Positions 11,401 through 20,900 of a stretch of DNA of 62,373 nt are shown piece by piece (position 1 is the first letter of the stretch; each line of letters starts with the position of its first letter). A program made the translations under genes and the position numbers. This stretch comes from a virus, in IMG/VR virus record IMGVR_UViG_3300008120_000066, positions 1 to 62,373 of that record, one strand, 5' to 3'. The notes under the pieces were generated by a model that did not search any database, was not told where the DNA came from, and worked only from the letters and a program-made list of their open reading frames with translations.

Positions 11401-12656
11401 TAACAGGAACACAATACGCATATGCAATTAGATACAATGATAGATTGTTCGCTTTTGTTAAAAGATATGAAGAGGCTCTTGACGGTATTACATTCTTAAC
11501 TGGTTATTATAATAATTCTCAATCAGTGTTTAGTAATACAATATTTTACAAAAATGAATCAAAATATAACAGTGGATCATGGTTTAATGCTGGACAAAAC
11601 GCTTTACCACCATACATTAAAGATAATATGAAAGTGAAATTTTATGGTACATCTTCTGGTAAAACTCCAGGAGCAAGCTACTATGTTGATGCCTCATCTA
11701 ATTCATTTACATTACATAACACAGTAGCATTAAGTGGTGTTCAGACATTTACTAATACAGACTACAATAATCTTGTTGAGTTTTCACCTGTTAGACCGAC
11801 CTACCTTAAAATTGTATCCCCAATGATTACTGGAACTGTTAAAGAAGATGTTACTATTTCTTACAGTCCATATCCAAGTAGAGAAACAGGAATAATTGAG
11901 AACTTTGAATTAACGAACAAAGGAAATTACAATAGAATACCAAATGCTACAATCATAACAGATGATGGTAGACTTGGAACTGGCGCAGAAATTTATCCAA
12001 TTGTTGACGACATTGGAGTTGTTAATTCAGTTACATTTATTGATGGTGGCACACACTCTGTTAACAGAACACTATATCTGCCTTATTCATTCTTCTCTGA
12101 AACTATTACTGGAACATGGGAGATTGGCGAAAAAGTATCAAAATCTGGAACAGAAATTGGAACACTTGTTGAAAAAAATGGAAGATACTTTAAGATTGAA
12201 CAGAATGGTTCAGCAACAACTGTTACCTATGCAGATACATTAATCGGTATGATATCTGGAGCAACAGCTGTTGTTGGAAGAACTCTAAATATATCTGCAG
12301 CAACTAATGCAAGACCAGCAAAAATTACAACAACTACACCACATTATTTAAATACTGGTGATTTTGTATATGTGTCTGGTATTAATTCAACTGTTGCGAA
12401 TGGAATATATTATGTAACAGTTACTGGAGTAAATACTTTTGCTCTATTTACTAATGTAACAATGGCAACACCATATGATTCCAGATTAACATCAGCATAT
12501 GTTTCTGGTGGAACAGTTTCTGCTGGTTTATATACAGCACAAGGAACTGCTATACCTGGAGAAATAACATTATCCAGCGCTAATGGTCCAACAAACAACT
12601 ATGAGAATGATAAAAATCTTATTCTGCCGACTTCTAAAGTTCAAGATTCTTACTAA
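2430..12656 (+). CDS. Giant gp7-like baseplate wedge protein with lectin, Asp-box and kelch-like repeats
   Basis: The 3408-residue product sits where gp7 belongs, between gp6 and gp8. Its N-terminus (about residues 1-200, with YYEYLEQ and FRIVYGEE) looks like the wedge anchor. Beyond it are a TGD...YYII...KLATT module (about 293-373), Asp-box repeats (SSDATNW, SYDLIKW, SSDGINW) at about 810-1170 interrupted by an SUEL-type rhamnose/galactose-lectin-like domain (about 967-1048), kelch-like repeats (about 1186-1835), and a jelly-roll-like segment (about 2450-2575). This suggests wedge structure fused to glycan-binding modules. The reading frame ends at TAA 12654-12656 within what looks like a conserved C-terminal domain that continues in frame to 12875 (see next entry). 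T4 gp7 has 1032 residues, so this is far larger. Assignment as gp7 rests on position and N-terminus. Confidence 0.75.
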   Translation: MVAKQKNSLVVNFQAPEFIRSDYAKFITFLKSYYEYLEQTDKTLDVMRNLDTYNDIDEQTNSLILSVFYTAFLPDFPQILSADRKFLLKNIVDFYNSKGSNESIKAFFRIVYGEEIQIYLPKIDIIKVGAGIWKKRFKIKLTGISSGTIYELLGQEIYQISSITGNKTVRARIVDYEELTGSVIITADNIVLNFDSSIPVYTTRNDTGATVTFTLINQLASATVSYGGLNYSSGDNVEISTAVSNTENIQVDNVSYGVVRDIILNTNGDNYSTLDEISFDDNYLFNPSVNVSTADNTITISSGVSLTTGDIVTYRVTVDNNNNGTAVGGLVDDTKYYIITVSNTIVKLATTKENAINGISIDLTTVGSGTKHYLVYELPGVVKAKAKITKTSSDDLYGDVADLEGEYPTIVDDEDKLLFEDGQTIKEELGETNTFKSITKNKYNTDDDRTGISTGSITSDDFGIMPENQENDSVVYTRSSYNASNGLIRQFLPAVSDPNKQFSLEWAQNKGITAVLQDEELRVGFAYEDSYAASGSYTPSDPMTIVIEFQSNEDYNNLERYELVRTWGTTSYPEIKNITSWDYSTPTQYEDFNQFSELQHIGIYPESAAVVSYGEKTVSQKGFDPNNKPIIYIRERVSDVDSSFTTTQRPWEYKFVFKENTKSNIKIYVNSQPIKTENQLIKTEDSAFTLFNEDNTYLFKEIYTDVDTKAIDPSIAGSNDTFTSNDHGFVQGDKVKFTTDDSTSHHSSVVPPMESLLKQTTIGVAYTGKFSDTIIAKSTGADSAVITIVDDDTSYYLNSNYGVTPTITTTGTLPVSAPWAGIATNGSGQLLLVKKSNSSIEGVSASYSTDPTNVYYTATLSSTTSAPAWTEATLPITGVWGNVEYGNGNYVVVQGTGNPRKEPTYKFVPGTRAVYSSDATNWTQVTLPISDYWTDLKFVNGRFFLLPYGNIRNELNGSVYESVVAGETLELRAPVGAVFTRVLFSSYGDPTGANGNYYVGTVDSPLSISQVEKQFLGKNYSSIVASDTIFGTTNVAGKRLYVKLEYAYQNQTLGLMSFNGSIWDQITFPFSKCADLAYGNGVYVLTSYNNTSDYAYSYDLIKWKTARFPISDKELNNYENLDKSFWSSVVFGYDKFIATFNSDPNKVVNSQIKNKFAVSSDGINWDTHTNASYASTITSTGSASTGKGYFLGGLTRIQSPLNNTSYTEIDGINFTTEAAINPAAALVQQRFGAFSTQSTTKGYVAGGVYNPVPSSPVGVWINSFENITFSTESGSAMGITLAAGRYQGASTQNTTRAYFLGGNASGSVTSEVDGLVFSSETYDNPASTLTNITLSNSGLSSATKGYTLGGYSPSTIIESIVFSSASTSVLGTALPTARSSAGSVQNLTTKGYVGGSTSPFTTSIVGFVFSSESVTSQSAVLQIARQEASGVSSSTRGYFGGGVSYVTSPTVFTNYDEIDGIRFDTESSVNPSAVLTSSRSFASGVSSPSTDISISTNYVPEIEQSIYDPTGKVFAFVAQNKKRTDVTTTTTFTNYGNGYFGGGLTPSTSSEIDGINFQTEASVNPAATLATARYIPTGMMSSTIGYFFSGWSSTAVYEIDGIRFSNQTAVNPSASSTAPVGGHSSTTGSMSNDGQRGYMHSGHISPLNTNMIQRFDFPTETAFQLVATAALPRYMGAGGYSAVTNKGYYMGGYSYTAHGVPADGPTTEIDGLDMTSETAINPSAVLSVPVSHNTSLNFTNYAVVVSGYGTGGTTINEVETFTFDTESVTNVAWTMPAARFGITGVQNINLNKGFIAGAQSPAVLSSMLNFNNTTFVFANIAATLAAARGYMGGVSEPTSTTSYSNTSLFNSDNSSIGLFTMKDQLTKNKSYLVNYVSSSQFKLAKSRKDLIDGVYVTTSPQITDNTGYAKLITDRIDAGSQDSFTKASKNAQFNVYAKKQTAGFRSSTMKINQNPNVATYDDTEKSFKNYTSDNKYYIYEAVNESTEYLVMERSDIEGTDQVNIELELDKRSETEKLHYVTYPYLASETSIVSKVQANNEIDIPNYSKVRLFVDSSVLQSVNSVERNPEELIYNDYGSFDLSEDATVLNKERDEYFNLSNPIVSETSTTKTYRNNYNVVPFGHEDKPYVVGLTPATNQFSSGPGEFGNTGITSFVQNTNIRFNADAAFLDNTFYTIAASTEQAYYDNDPNKPTKDGRTFHTFSFNVPKEVGATFDNPLTVAIKNLVTNRQNNTSHKTVDYGDKILLGETEKLSTIVQLQKRPIEWTPVLTGNVNWITTNQKNLRISTTGFSGQSTFYPYYEPIIKEVKNNDLIRTVSSSTILRYNNLPSYLAGLQATNSINDSDTAAFYTNNRVRVFLLRNPSWNAVDTTTWLALTFETNKNYIVDNATGTSQAISVFYKDFEPGGPYTLDNNSAIYLFQNLAGPSADNSKYGFYKPGTGDNVWDAQVFSREGFIRNVFASARINRVTANSEWMFGLNSDPSNNASFDTIDYCWYPNSSGAASIYESGSSIGTFGTYTAGSTFEITYDGTNVIYYLDGNEKRRVTRSIGNPLFLDSSLYKQYGTNTTAVSMFDVDFGELNVPVSFDLPKVPTDTSVPDEISLEDNSATIAAETNIFGLHDVGGNYSNVTPSLAIEFYSPSLALDVAKNGLSNSNSSYHMVYYCDKAEYLNVSTDTQKTTYKFYNCWSPTNSNTLNVASTVNDYIVTIRDLTKNDYIIKKKNDFINKITTNGLLYRDVWVSKSSDDYGKYVKFYPSYADSVADTNIISLSTLNIGTAKTFNQTSYSGNSIVAEDPSVSKIGHSYYGAIEENDILRTFRFDPNVDVSANAITISNHGLRNGDRVLYRVDFNGAKITGLTDNTIYSVIQRTDNTLKLSSDETTAITLTASVETGKRNYLQIYPESLDFGSTKTLFNTKTEYSVSSSDLVPYSIATGLISNLGEKQYVVEGRNDILQVQDTTFAFKNPVEFNTGDYIRIELGGGDQLKDHDGTILTGTQYAYAIRYNDRLFAFVKRYEEALDGITFLTGYYNNSQSVFSNTIFYKNESKYNSGSWFNAGQNALPPYIKDNMKVKFYGTSSGKTPGASYYVDASSNSFTLHNTVALSGVQTFTNTDYNNLVEFSPVRPTYLKIVSPMITGTVKEDVTISYSPYPSRETGIIENFELTNKGNYNRIPNATIITDDGRLGTGAEIYPIVDDIGVVNSVTFIDGGTHSVNRTLYLPYSFFSETITGTWEIGEKVSKSGTEIGTLVEKNGRYFKIEQNGSATTVTYADTLIGMISGATAVVGRTLNISAATNARPAKITTTTPHYLNTGDFVYVSGINSTVANGIYYVTVTGVNTFALFTNVTMATPYDSRLTSAYVSGGTVSAGLYTAQGTAIPGEITLSSANGPTNNYENDKNLILPTSKVQDSY
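5328..5573 (+). other. SUEL-type (D-galactoside/L-rhamnose-binding) lectin-like domain within the gp7-like protein
   Basis: Residues about 967-1048 read ETLELRAPVGAVFTRVLF, SSYGDPTG, SLSISQVEKQFLGKNYSSI and KRLYVKLEYA. The order of strands and the G-x-YG-x-P, GK-x-x-S and LYVKLEY landmarks follow the SUEL lectin family (Gal_Lectin). The disulphide cysteines common in that family are absent. The domain sits between Asp-box repeats. Family membership is pattern-based and not verified by search. Confidence 0.55.
5988..6900 (+). repeat. Kelch-like repeat block 1 in the gp7-like protein (about six units)
   Basis: Units of about 46-58 residues share a TKGYxxGG turn, a variable loop, an EIDGIxFxTE strand, then NPAAxLxxAR and a Gly/Ser-rich closing segment. 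The GY-GG turns read GYFLGG, GYVAGG, AYFLGG, GYTLGG, GYVGGS and GYFGGG. The arrangement resembles blades of a kelch-type beta-propeller, but the fold is inferred. Confidence 0.6.
7032..7935 (+). repeat. Kelch-like repeat block 2 in the gp7-like protein (about six to seven units)
   Basis: The same unit as in block 1 resumes after a linker of about 45 residues: GYFGGG, GYFFSG, GYMHSG, GYYMGG, GFIAGA and GYMGG turns with EIDGIxF strands. The gap between blocks and the unit counts suggest two separate propellers. Some units (around 7650-7720) are more degenerate. Confidence 0.55.
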
Positions 12657-12875
12657 TATCAAGACTATTCATATGTTGTTCGCTCTGGTGTTTCATTTGA
12701 GAATTGGAAACCTTATTTTAATAAACTTGTCCACCCAGCTGGTATAGCTGTTTTCGGCGAGGTTGACTATGCTAATGTAAATAGTGGTCAAGTATTAATG
12801 GGCAACACAGAGGTTGTGAATAACCAAATAAATAATACAAAGACGACTACATCAACAACTGTAACAATAACATAA
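12657..12875 (+). other. In-frame extension of the gp7-like gene after TAA: conserved C-terminal segment
   Basis: Immediately after TAA 12654-12656 the same frame stays open for 72 codons to TAA 12873-12875. The encoded peptide begins YQDYSYVVRSGVSFENWKPY and continues FNKLVHPAGIAVFGEV, a motif that I recognise from the C-termini of large marine phage baseplate proteins. The end lies one base before the gp8 start codon. The simplest reading is that the ancestral gene ran to 12875 and one base change (for instance TAC to TAA) split it. Readthrough or a sequencing error are alternatives. An AATAAATA box lies inside it at 12827-12834. Confidence 0.7.
12827..12834 (+). promoter_or_regulatory. Possible late promoter box before gp8
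   Basis: AATAAATA matches the T4-type late box at 7 of 8 positions and lies 42 bp before the gp8 ATG. It is embedded in Asn/Ile codons of the gp7-like extension, so chance is quite possible. If active it would let gp8 be expressed independently of the stop codon at 12654. Confidence 0.25.
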
Positions 12876-12876
12876 T

Positions 12877-14883
12877 ATGCCAGCAATCATTAAAGACAAA
12901 ACAAAATACCAAAGCGCTGCAGACTACAGAGGATTGTTGTCTGCAGGTACAACCAGTTTGTATTATTACTTTGGGAATCCAGTTTCATGGGTAAAATACC
13001 CAGGTGGAAGTTATAACGAATCAACACCCCCAACGCCAAAAGATACATTGTTCGAAGAAAAAGAAATTTGGGATGGTGTTATTGGGTTGAAAAAAGTTGC
13101 GCCAGCAGATACTAAACTTGGTTTTAGGAGAATAGACTGGGCTTCTGGGCAATATTATGATATTGTTGGCGATTATACAAACACCAAACCACTTTCATTA
13201 GCAAGATCTAATAGTTTAGTTCTTGTTGATGTAAATGGAGATGGCGCAACCTATCGTGTATATCGTTGCGTTGATAATAGGAGTACTTCGACTGGTAATC
13301 CTATTGCATCTACAACTAAACCAACACATACTACTTCAACAGTAACAACTACAGCAGATGGATACAAATGGAAATATCTTGGGCAACTTGACTCAACAGA
13401 TATAAATGAGTTTTTAACCACAACTGTTTGTCCAATACCAACAACACTGTCAACAGCTACTTTATCTGGTGGAATTTGTTCAGTCGTAATGACATCTCGT
13501 GGAACAGGATATACTGGAACACCAACAGTAACTATAAAGGGAGATGGTGCAGGTTTAACACTAGGATCACCTGTTCTGTCTGGTGGACAAATTGTTTATA
13601 TTCCTGTAACAGCTAGTGGTTCAGGTTATACATATGTTGAACTTTCGATATCAGGGACAGGAACTTCAGCAACTGCAAAAGCAGTTCTTTCTCCATCAGG
13701 TGGATTTGCATATAATGTTGAAAAAGAAATAGAACCAAATTTTTTGTGCGTTAGAGTAACAAATATTAATACTGATTCTTATTTTGTTGCAAGAGGAACG
13801 GCTCCTACTACTTATGGAACTGCTACTGCTTTAGATAGTGATAATCCAAATGTAAATGGATTAGTTTACAGAAGTGTTGGTCTTATTGAAAATCCATACA
13901 ATTATGGCACAACTACAAAAGCGACATCAAATTTGTTAACTAATTTTAAAGAATTTAGATTCAATGTAAATGTAGGATCTGCCCCATCATTTGGTTCTAG
14001 ATATTACACATCAGCTAGTGGTTCTTCTAATGCTGTTTGTACAACAGTTGGATATAGAGTTAACAGTGTAACATTCAATACAACTACTGATGTAAATACT
14101 TCAACCAATCAAATTACAATTTCTGGTGGCCACTCATTTGTTACAGCAGAGCCAGTAGAATATGCTGTTGGATCAGGAACAACTGTAGTTGGAAGTGGAA
14201 TCAGTAATGGAGCAACTCTTTACGTAATTAAAGACAGTAATACTCAAATTAGACTTGCGACTACAGATGCCAATGCTAATGCTGGTACTGCTATTGATAT
14301 TACTGGAGCTGGAAGTGGAACTGTGCATAGGTTAATATCTATGAATTCACCAAAAGCGTATGTTTCTTTTATTCAAACAACGCAGCAAAAAACTGTAAAT
14401 AATCCCCTTGTTTCCACAAACGCATTAACTTATATGTCTGGAGATCCGATTTCTAGCATAAGAATTGGTCCATTCGAAGCATTTAATGGATCTTCTGCTA
14501 GTTTTGTATCATTATTAAATGACACAATTACAATAAACAGTCACCCATTTATTACTGGAGATCAAATTACATACAGTAATGGTGGTGGCACTTCTATTAT
14601 AACAAGTACAGGTTCATTAACAAGTGGCGGAACATATTATGTTATCAAATACGATAATGATTCGATTAAATTAGCAACAACACTTGCGAATGCGAATGCT
14701 GGTACAGCAATAGATTTAACTGGGCTTGGAACAGGAACTAGTCATAGCATAACTTATTCTGGAAGTGATGCGTCTTATAACCCAACAGTTGAAAGATATT
14801 CTGGAAGTATAATTTTCGCTGAGTATAGAACACCAGCAACAAGATCAATCTCTGAAAAATACAGATTCCTTCTTGAATTCTAA
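12877..14883 (+). CDS. gp8: Baseplate wedge subunit gp8
   Basis: The 668-residue product is about twice T4 gp8 (334) but keeps its framework. It has an N-terminal FGNPVSW segment, then PPTPKDTLFEEKEIWDGVIG and KVAPADTKLGFRRIDW, then VYRCVDN, GYKWKYLGQL and a C-terminus SGSIIFAEYRTPATRS comparable to the 'GEMIYMENRPP' end of T4 gp8. The extra length comes from beta modules in the second half, including two copies of a TGD...YYVI...IKLATT...GTAIDLTG module (about 14090-14335 and 14507-14750). gp8 joins gp7 and gp10 in the wedge. The ATG follows the gp7-extension stop by one base and has no clear Shine-Dalgarno, suggesting coupling or a promoter just upstream. Confidence 0.88.
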   Translation: MPAIIKDKTKYQSAADYRGLLSAGTTSLYYYFGNPVSWVKYPGGSYNESTPPTPKDTLFEEKEIWDGVIGLKKVAPADTKLGFRRIDWASGQYYDIVGDYTNTKPLSLARSNSLVLVDVNGDGATYRVYRCVDNRSTSTGNPIASTTKPTHTTSTVTTTADGYKWKYLGQLDSTDINEFLTTTVCPIPTTLSTATLSGGICSVVMTSRGTGYTGTPTVTIKGDGAGLTLGSPVLSGGQIVYIPVTASGSGYTYVELSISGTGTSATAKAVLSPSGGFAYNVEKEIEPNFLCVRVTNINTDSYFVARGTAPTTYGTATALDSDNPNVNGLVYRSVGLIENPYNYGTTTKATSNLLTNFKEFRFNVNVGSAPSFGSRYYTSASGSSNAVCTTVGYRVNSVTFNTTTDVNTSTNQITISGGHSFVTAEPVEYAVGSGTTVVGSGISNGATLYVIKDSNTQIRLATTDANANAGTAIDITGAGSGTVHRLISMNSPKAYVSFIQTTQQKTVNNPLVSTNALTYMSGDPISSIRIGPFEAFNGSSASFVSLLNDTITINSHPFITGDQITYSNGGGTSIITSTGSLTSGGTYYVIKYDNDSIKLATTLANANAGTAIDLTGLGTGTSHSITYSGSDASYNPTVERYSGSIIFAEYRTPATRSISEKYRFLLEF

Positions 14884-14889
14884 TAAATA
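14882..14889 (+). promoter_or_regulatory. Late promoter-like box upstream of the DUF4815-type gene
   Basis: AATAAATA matches the T4 late -10 box at 7 of 8 positions. The predicted start near 14895 leaves a leader containing the GGAG ribosome-binding site before the ATG at 14919. The box overlaps the gp8 stop codon. Confidence 0.55.
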
Positions 14890-14918
14890 TAAAGCAAACT
14901 ATAATGGAGAAAGCATAG

Positions 14919-17900
14919 ATGGACTTTAATATTCCACCATATTATGATGATTTCGATGAGGATAAAAAATTCCTTAAGGTATTGTTCCGACCAGGATACT
15001 CTCTACAAGCCAGAGAGTTGTCACAACTTCAGTCGATTTTACAAAACCAAGTATCAAAAGTTGGCGATTTTATTTTTAATAATAAGTCTAGAGTAATTCC
15101 AGGCGCAGTAATGCACCAACCAACTTGGACAATAAAACTTGAACCATTAGAAGTTGACACAGCTGTAAATGTTGATACATTTGTTGATAGTATTATTGGT
15201 TATGATATTTTAGGTGAAACTGCTGGTGTTCGCGGAAGAGTTCAATATGCTGAAAAAAGCGATATAGAAGGTAATCCAGCTATACTATATTATAGCATTA
15301 TCTCTGGTGGGTCAGACTCAAGCGCATACTTTAATTTTAATCCTGATGAAATTTTAACAATTAAACAGGGAACAACATCATACAGAGTTCGTGTTCAAAA
15401 TGCATCTGATGCTAGAAATTATGGTAGAATTTTTAAAATTTCACCAGGAGTATTTTACGTAAATGGTTATTTTGTTAAAAATGATGAACAAACTATTTCT
15501 CTAGGAAAATATACAAACGTACCATCTTGTACAATCGGTCTTGATGTTGTTGAAAAAATTATTACACCAGAAGAAGATACATCTTTATTAGATAATTCAG
15601 TCGGCGCTCCAAACTACACAGCTCCTGGCGCTCATAGATTCGTTATTGATTTAGTTCTTGTCAAACGAGAAATTGGATATGCTGCGGATAATTTTATTGA
15701 ATTGATGAGAATTAGGAATGGTGAGACAGAGTTTCAATTGAAAGACAATGATTTGTCATATTTGCAGGATGTTCTTGCGAAAAGAACGTATGATGAATCT
15801 GGTGATTACATAGTTGATCCATTTGAAATGGAAATGAGAGAGCATAGAAACTCAGACCAAGGCGAATGGGAAGGAACAAGAAATTATCAGAAGGGTGATG
15901 TTGTTTACTACATAAACACATTAACAAACACATATCAATATTATTTGTGTTTAGACAATGGAGTTTCTGGATCCAGCACACCAACACATACTTCTGGCGT
16001 TGGTAGCGATGGTGGTGTTCGTTGGAGATATACCGCAAAACCAGTTTATGACTACGGTATATACTCTGAATCTCAAGGTGGTGATACAGACAAAATTGCG
16101 TTTGGTTTAAAACAAGGCACTGCATATATCAAAGGATATGAGTTTAAGACATTCGGAACAACATATCTGTCAGCAGATAAACCAAGAGAATACGCTCAAA
16201 TTAAAAACACTTCTACTCCAGTTGTTCTTGGTAATTTATTGGATGTTCGTGTATTTGGCTCGCCAGATGTAGACAATTTTCAGATTGTTGATCTTTACAA
16301 AGTTGATACTATTCCAGCTGATGGATCTAACATTGGTATTCTTGTTTCTAATGGCGCTAATACTGCATCAAATGTTTATTCAAGCAGCACAACTTATTGG
16401 CCAAATGGTGTAAATAAACTTACATATGTTATTGTTTGCGCAACCTCGCAGAACTATGTTGTTGAAAAAATGAAATTTGATCATAATGCTACAACAAAAG
16501 CTCCATACAATTATAACGGAGCAAGTGGTTGGGTTCCATATATAACAACAAGTAAAATTGGAACAGCTAGGATTCGTTATTACGAACCCTACGAAAGAAT
16601 CAACTCAAGAACAACTGCTAAGATTTCTCTGATTGATATTCAGATGAATCCTGGCGAAGACTTCCGTAAAGTTCGTGTCATTGGAACACCACTTAGTGTT
16701 GGTAGTACATCAACAGGTGGAGATCCAAATTGTTTCCGTGCTCTTGTTTTACCAGCGCTTTATAATAGTACATCAGTTGGTTCTGCTTCTGTTGCTAACA
16801 GTGGTGGCTATGGTGTAAATAATTCTGGTTCTTGGAGTGATATGGCATCAAACTTAACAGGGCAAGGAACAAGATGGACTTCATCAAATCAATTACAATC
16901 TGGAGATATGGTTTGGTTTGCTAATGACCCATCTCAGTTTTTCTTTGTTCGTGGTTTAACAAATGGTTCAGATACAACTACTAGGGATAATATAGGTATC
17001 GTAATGAATCATGCAACAGGTGGTGGTATTTCAGGTAATTTGTTAAGATCTGATTGCGCATTTGAAAACCCACAAGATTATGACAGTTTATTTACTCTAC
17101 CAAAAACTGGTGCATACACGATCCGTGGTGGTAATGATTTACAAACCCTTAACACATCTTATACAGTTCTCGAGAGATATACTGCATCATCTACAGCAAC
17201 TGATCCTGTTGTATTAACAATTTCTACATCATTCCCAGACGAATTTGTATCTAATGTTCCAACACAATACGTTGTAACAAATCAAGATAATGGCGAAAGT
17301 GTCAGTGTTACTTCCCTAACATTAACAAATAACACACAAGCAGTTTTGTCATTGAGCGCATCAGCTTCTATTTCTAATTCTATCGGCACTATGCAGAATA
17401 AAACATTTACTGTATATGCGCCAACAAAGAAAAGACTGTTTAATGCAAAAGAAAAAGTAAAATCGTTAAAAACTTCAACATTAAACATCATAATTCAGTC
17501 TGCTCTAGAACAAGAAACACTAAGTCTCTTTAAAGCTGATATTTTTAGATTGTTAAAAGTTGAGGTATTCCCCAATGTAATTTTTGGTAATAGTATTGAT
17601 GGAATTGTTTCTGGAACTGGAATTGATATAACAAATCAGTACGAGTTAGATAATGGTCAGAGAGATACACATTACGATTTAGGACGTTTAATAAAAGGTA
17701 AAGCATTCCCATTCCCATCAGGTCCAATTAGAGTTACTTTTGAATATTTTGAACATTCTGCTGGCGACTATCTTTCTGTTGATTCATATTCAGATTTGCT
17801 CTATGAAGAAATTCCAACATATTACAGTAAGGTAACTGGAAGAACTCTTAATTTGAAAGACGTATTAGATTTTCGTCCAAGAATGAATGATGCTGGTACT

Positions 17901-20900
17901 TTCGATGGTGGAACTACATCTAGTTCATCAATACCGCAGAGACTTTATGGAATTAATCTTGATATGGCATATTTTATGTCAAGAAAAGACTCAATTATAC
18001 TTGAAAGAAATGGTGGGTTAAAATTAATTCAAGGTGTTCCTTCAGATAATCCAATTTTACCATCATTACCTTCTGATACAATGATTTTATATGATATTGA
18101 TTATGTGCCATATGTTAATCAAGTCGATGCTCTTAATGTAAGAATTAAAGAGCATGAGCATAAACGCTACACAATGAGAGATATTGGTAAAATTGATAAA
18201 CGTGTACAGAATATTGAACAAGTAACCGCATTAAATTTACTTGAAAAAGAAACAGCTTCTATGAACATTAAAGATCAAGATGGTCTTGATCGATTTAAAA
18301 ATGGATTTGTTGTCGATAATTTTAGAGGACATACGGTTGGTAATCCAAGAGATCCAGATCATGAGTGCTCTATTGATATCGATCGAAGAGAACTAAGACC
18401 TGCATTTTCTCAAGTTGTTGTTGATCTCGTAGAATCTGCATCAACTCTAGTTGAAAGAACAAATTCTAATTATAGAATGCATGATGAGAATATTGTTACT
18501 CTTCCATATTATACTGGCGCTGAGTATTATTATAAAAATAAAAATGAATTGGCTACAATTAATGCTAAAGGCGCATCAGCAACCACAACAGAACTGTTTA
18601 GAAAAGAAACTCTATTAAGAGAAAATATGGATTTGGTTATTGTTGATAATCCATATGCAACTCATGCAGAAAAAGTTTGTCAATTACTTAATACTCAACA
18701 ATCTGGTATCGTTGCTCTTACACCATCTAATGATTCATGGATTGAAGAGGCAATTCCCCCAGAATTGGTTATTGAGGAAGGTGGAACATATGATTCTGTT
18801 GCTGCTTCTAAAGACGCATTTGGTATTGATTTCGGTACAATATGGAATGGTTGGCAGGTAACACAATTAGGAACACCAATTACTGCAACCACTTCAACTA
18901 CAAGTTTTGCTGGTCTTGGCACTTCTGGTGCTTCTGCTACAACAACAACTACATCAGTAACTACACAGCAAATTACTGAAACTAATACTGGAAAAGAAAT
19001 TGGTCTTAAAGAAACTACTGGTAAAAAAGAAATTAATGGTAGACTAACTGCTAGACAATCTATTTCGTATGTTCGCTCTAGACCTATTGTTTTCCAAGCA
19101 ACAGGATTAAAACCATCAACAAGATTTTACGCTTTCGTTGATGAAACACCTGTTTCTGATTACTGCACACAAGCTACAAGATTATTGCTTGGCGCAAGAT
19201 CTTTTAATTATGAATATACACCATATCAGTATGGTAATTATGCGCAGGCTAGAAAAGTATATGAAACATTTGATACAAACAGTATTTTTGGATCAGCTGT
19301 TACTAATCTAGAAAGAAGATTTGCTGGACAATTAACATATCCTGATGAAACAACTGCTGCAACAACGCAATTTACTTCTGTTTATAATGGAGATGTAAAA
19401 TCAATAACAAACTTAGTTAATGGTACTAGTGGGTTAAATGATGTTGCTAGAGATATTATGGGTATGGATGGAGAAGTGACAGCATTTATGCGTGGTGAAG
19501 TTATTATTGGAGAAACAAGTGGAACAACAGGAATTGTTGTTTTACATGAGCAATCAACAAACAGTAGCACAGGAGAGCCAGATGGTCTCGCTGATGTTTT
19601 ACATGTTGTTAACATTCAATTAGGGCAAGGTCTTGGACCAACAACAAGAAGAGGTGGTTTTGTTAATGGCGAATATATTCGTGGAACTGTGTCAAGATCA
19701 TCTCTAAATGGAAATCCTCTTAGATTACAATTAAGAGGCGCTGGTGCAGTAGAGGCTGCTTCTCCAGGAAATCTTGTTTCTACAGGAACTGGTCGTTTGA
19801 GTGGTGTTTGGTTCTTAACAAGCGGACAGACAATTAATAATAGAGCTGCTCCTAAGTTCCTAACAGGAAAAAGATTGTTTACATTAAGCGATAGTGCAAC
19901 AAACGATATCACAAGAAGAACAAGTATAGCTGACACAATATACAATGCTGTTGGTATCATTGATGCTGGTAATGGCTCGTTTGTTTCAGTTAGAAACGCA
20001 GAATTAGCGATTAATAATGTGAGAATTGATAGACAGAGAACACTCGAGAGTGTTGTTCGTTCCGTTAATACAGTAACTTGGGATGATTCTCCTCCACCAG
20101 CACCTCCTTCTGGTGGTGGCGATGGTGGTGGCGATGGTGGTGGCGATGGTGGTGGTGGAGATCCATTGGCTCAAACATTTATTTCAACAATAGAGGGCGG
20201 AAAAGATGGATGTTTCGTGCGCGAAGTTGAATTGTTCTTTAAAAATAAAGATTCGTTTTTACCTGTTGTTGTTGAACTAAGAACAGTAAATCCAGGTGGA
20301 TCGCCATCAGAAACTGTTATACCATTTGGCAGAAAAGTTTTATATCCGTCAGACATTATAACTGACTTTACTGGAACAGTTGGTACAGTAGTCAGATTCC
20401 CAGCACCAGTTCATCTATTAGACAGTGTGAGATATGCTGTTGTACTTGTTACTGTTTCTCCGAATTATGAAGTTTGGACAGCAAGACTTGGAAGCGCTGA
20501 TGTAAGTTTAAACAAAATGGGAAATGTTGTTAAACAACCAAGTCTTGGCGCTTGTTTTATTTCTAAGAATGGAGCAAACTGGGTCGAGACACCAGAAACA
20601 ACATTAAAAGTTAATGTGTTTAGATGTATTTTTAATACAAATGAAACACTAAGTGCTCCATCATTGGTGAAATTAGTCAACAGAGAAATTGAGCCACAGT
20701 CAACTTCTGGCAGACCAATTTCATATACTAAGTTTGGAAATAATCCATTTAGAGTTAAATTAAACAGTAGTGAAGTAATCGTAACTCAACCAAACCACGG
20801 ATTTAGCGTTGGGTCTTATGTTTCATTCCAAAATGTTTCTGGTAGTTCTAATTTTGGTTTCTCTGATGATAACATCAATTCTTATACAATGATACCAGAT

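Noticed and set aside
15712-16125. 137-codon minus-strand ORF
   Set aside because: It lies wholly inside the DUF4815-type gene, is rich in His/Gln/Ser/Leu as expected of the complement of that codon use, and has no recognisable motif.
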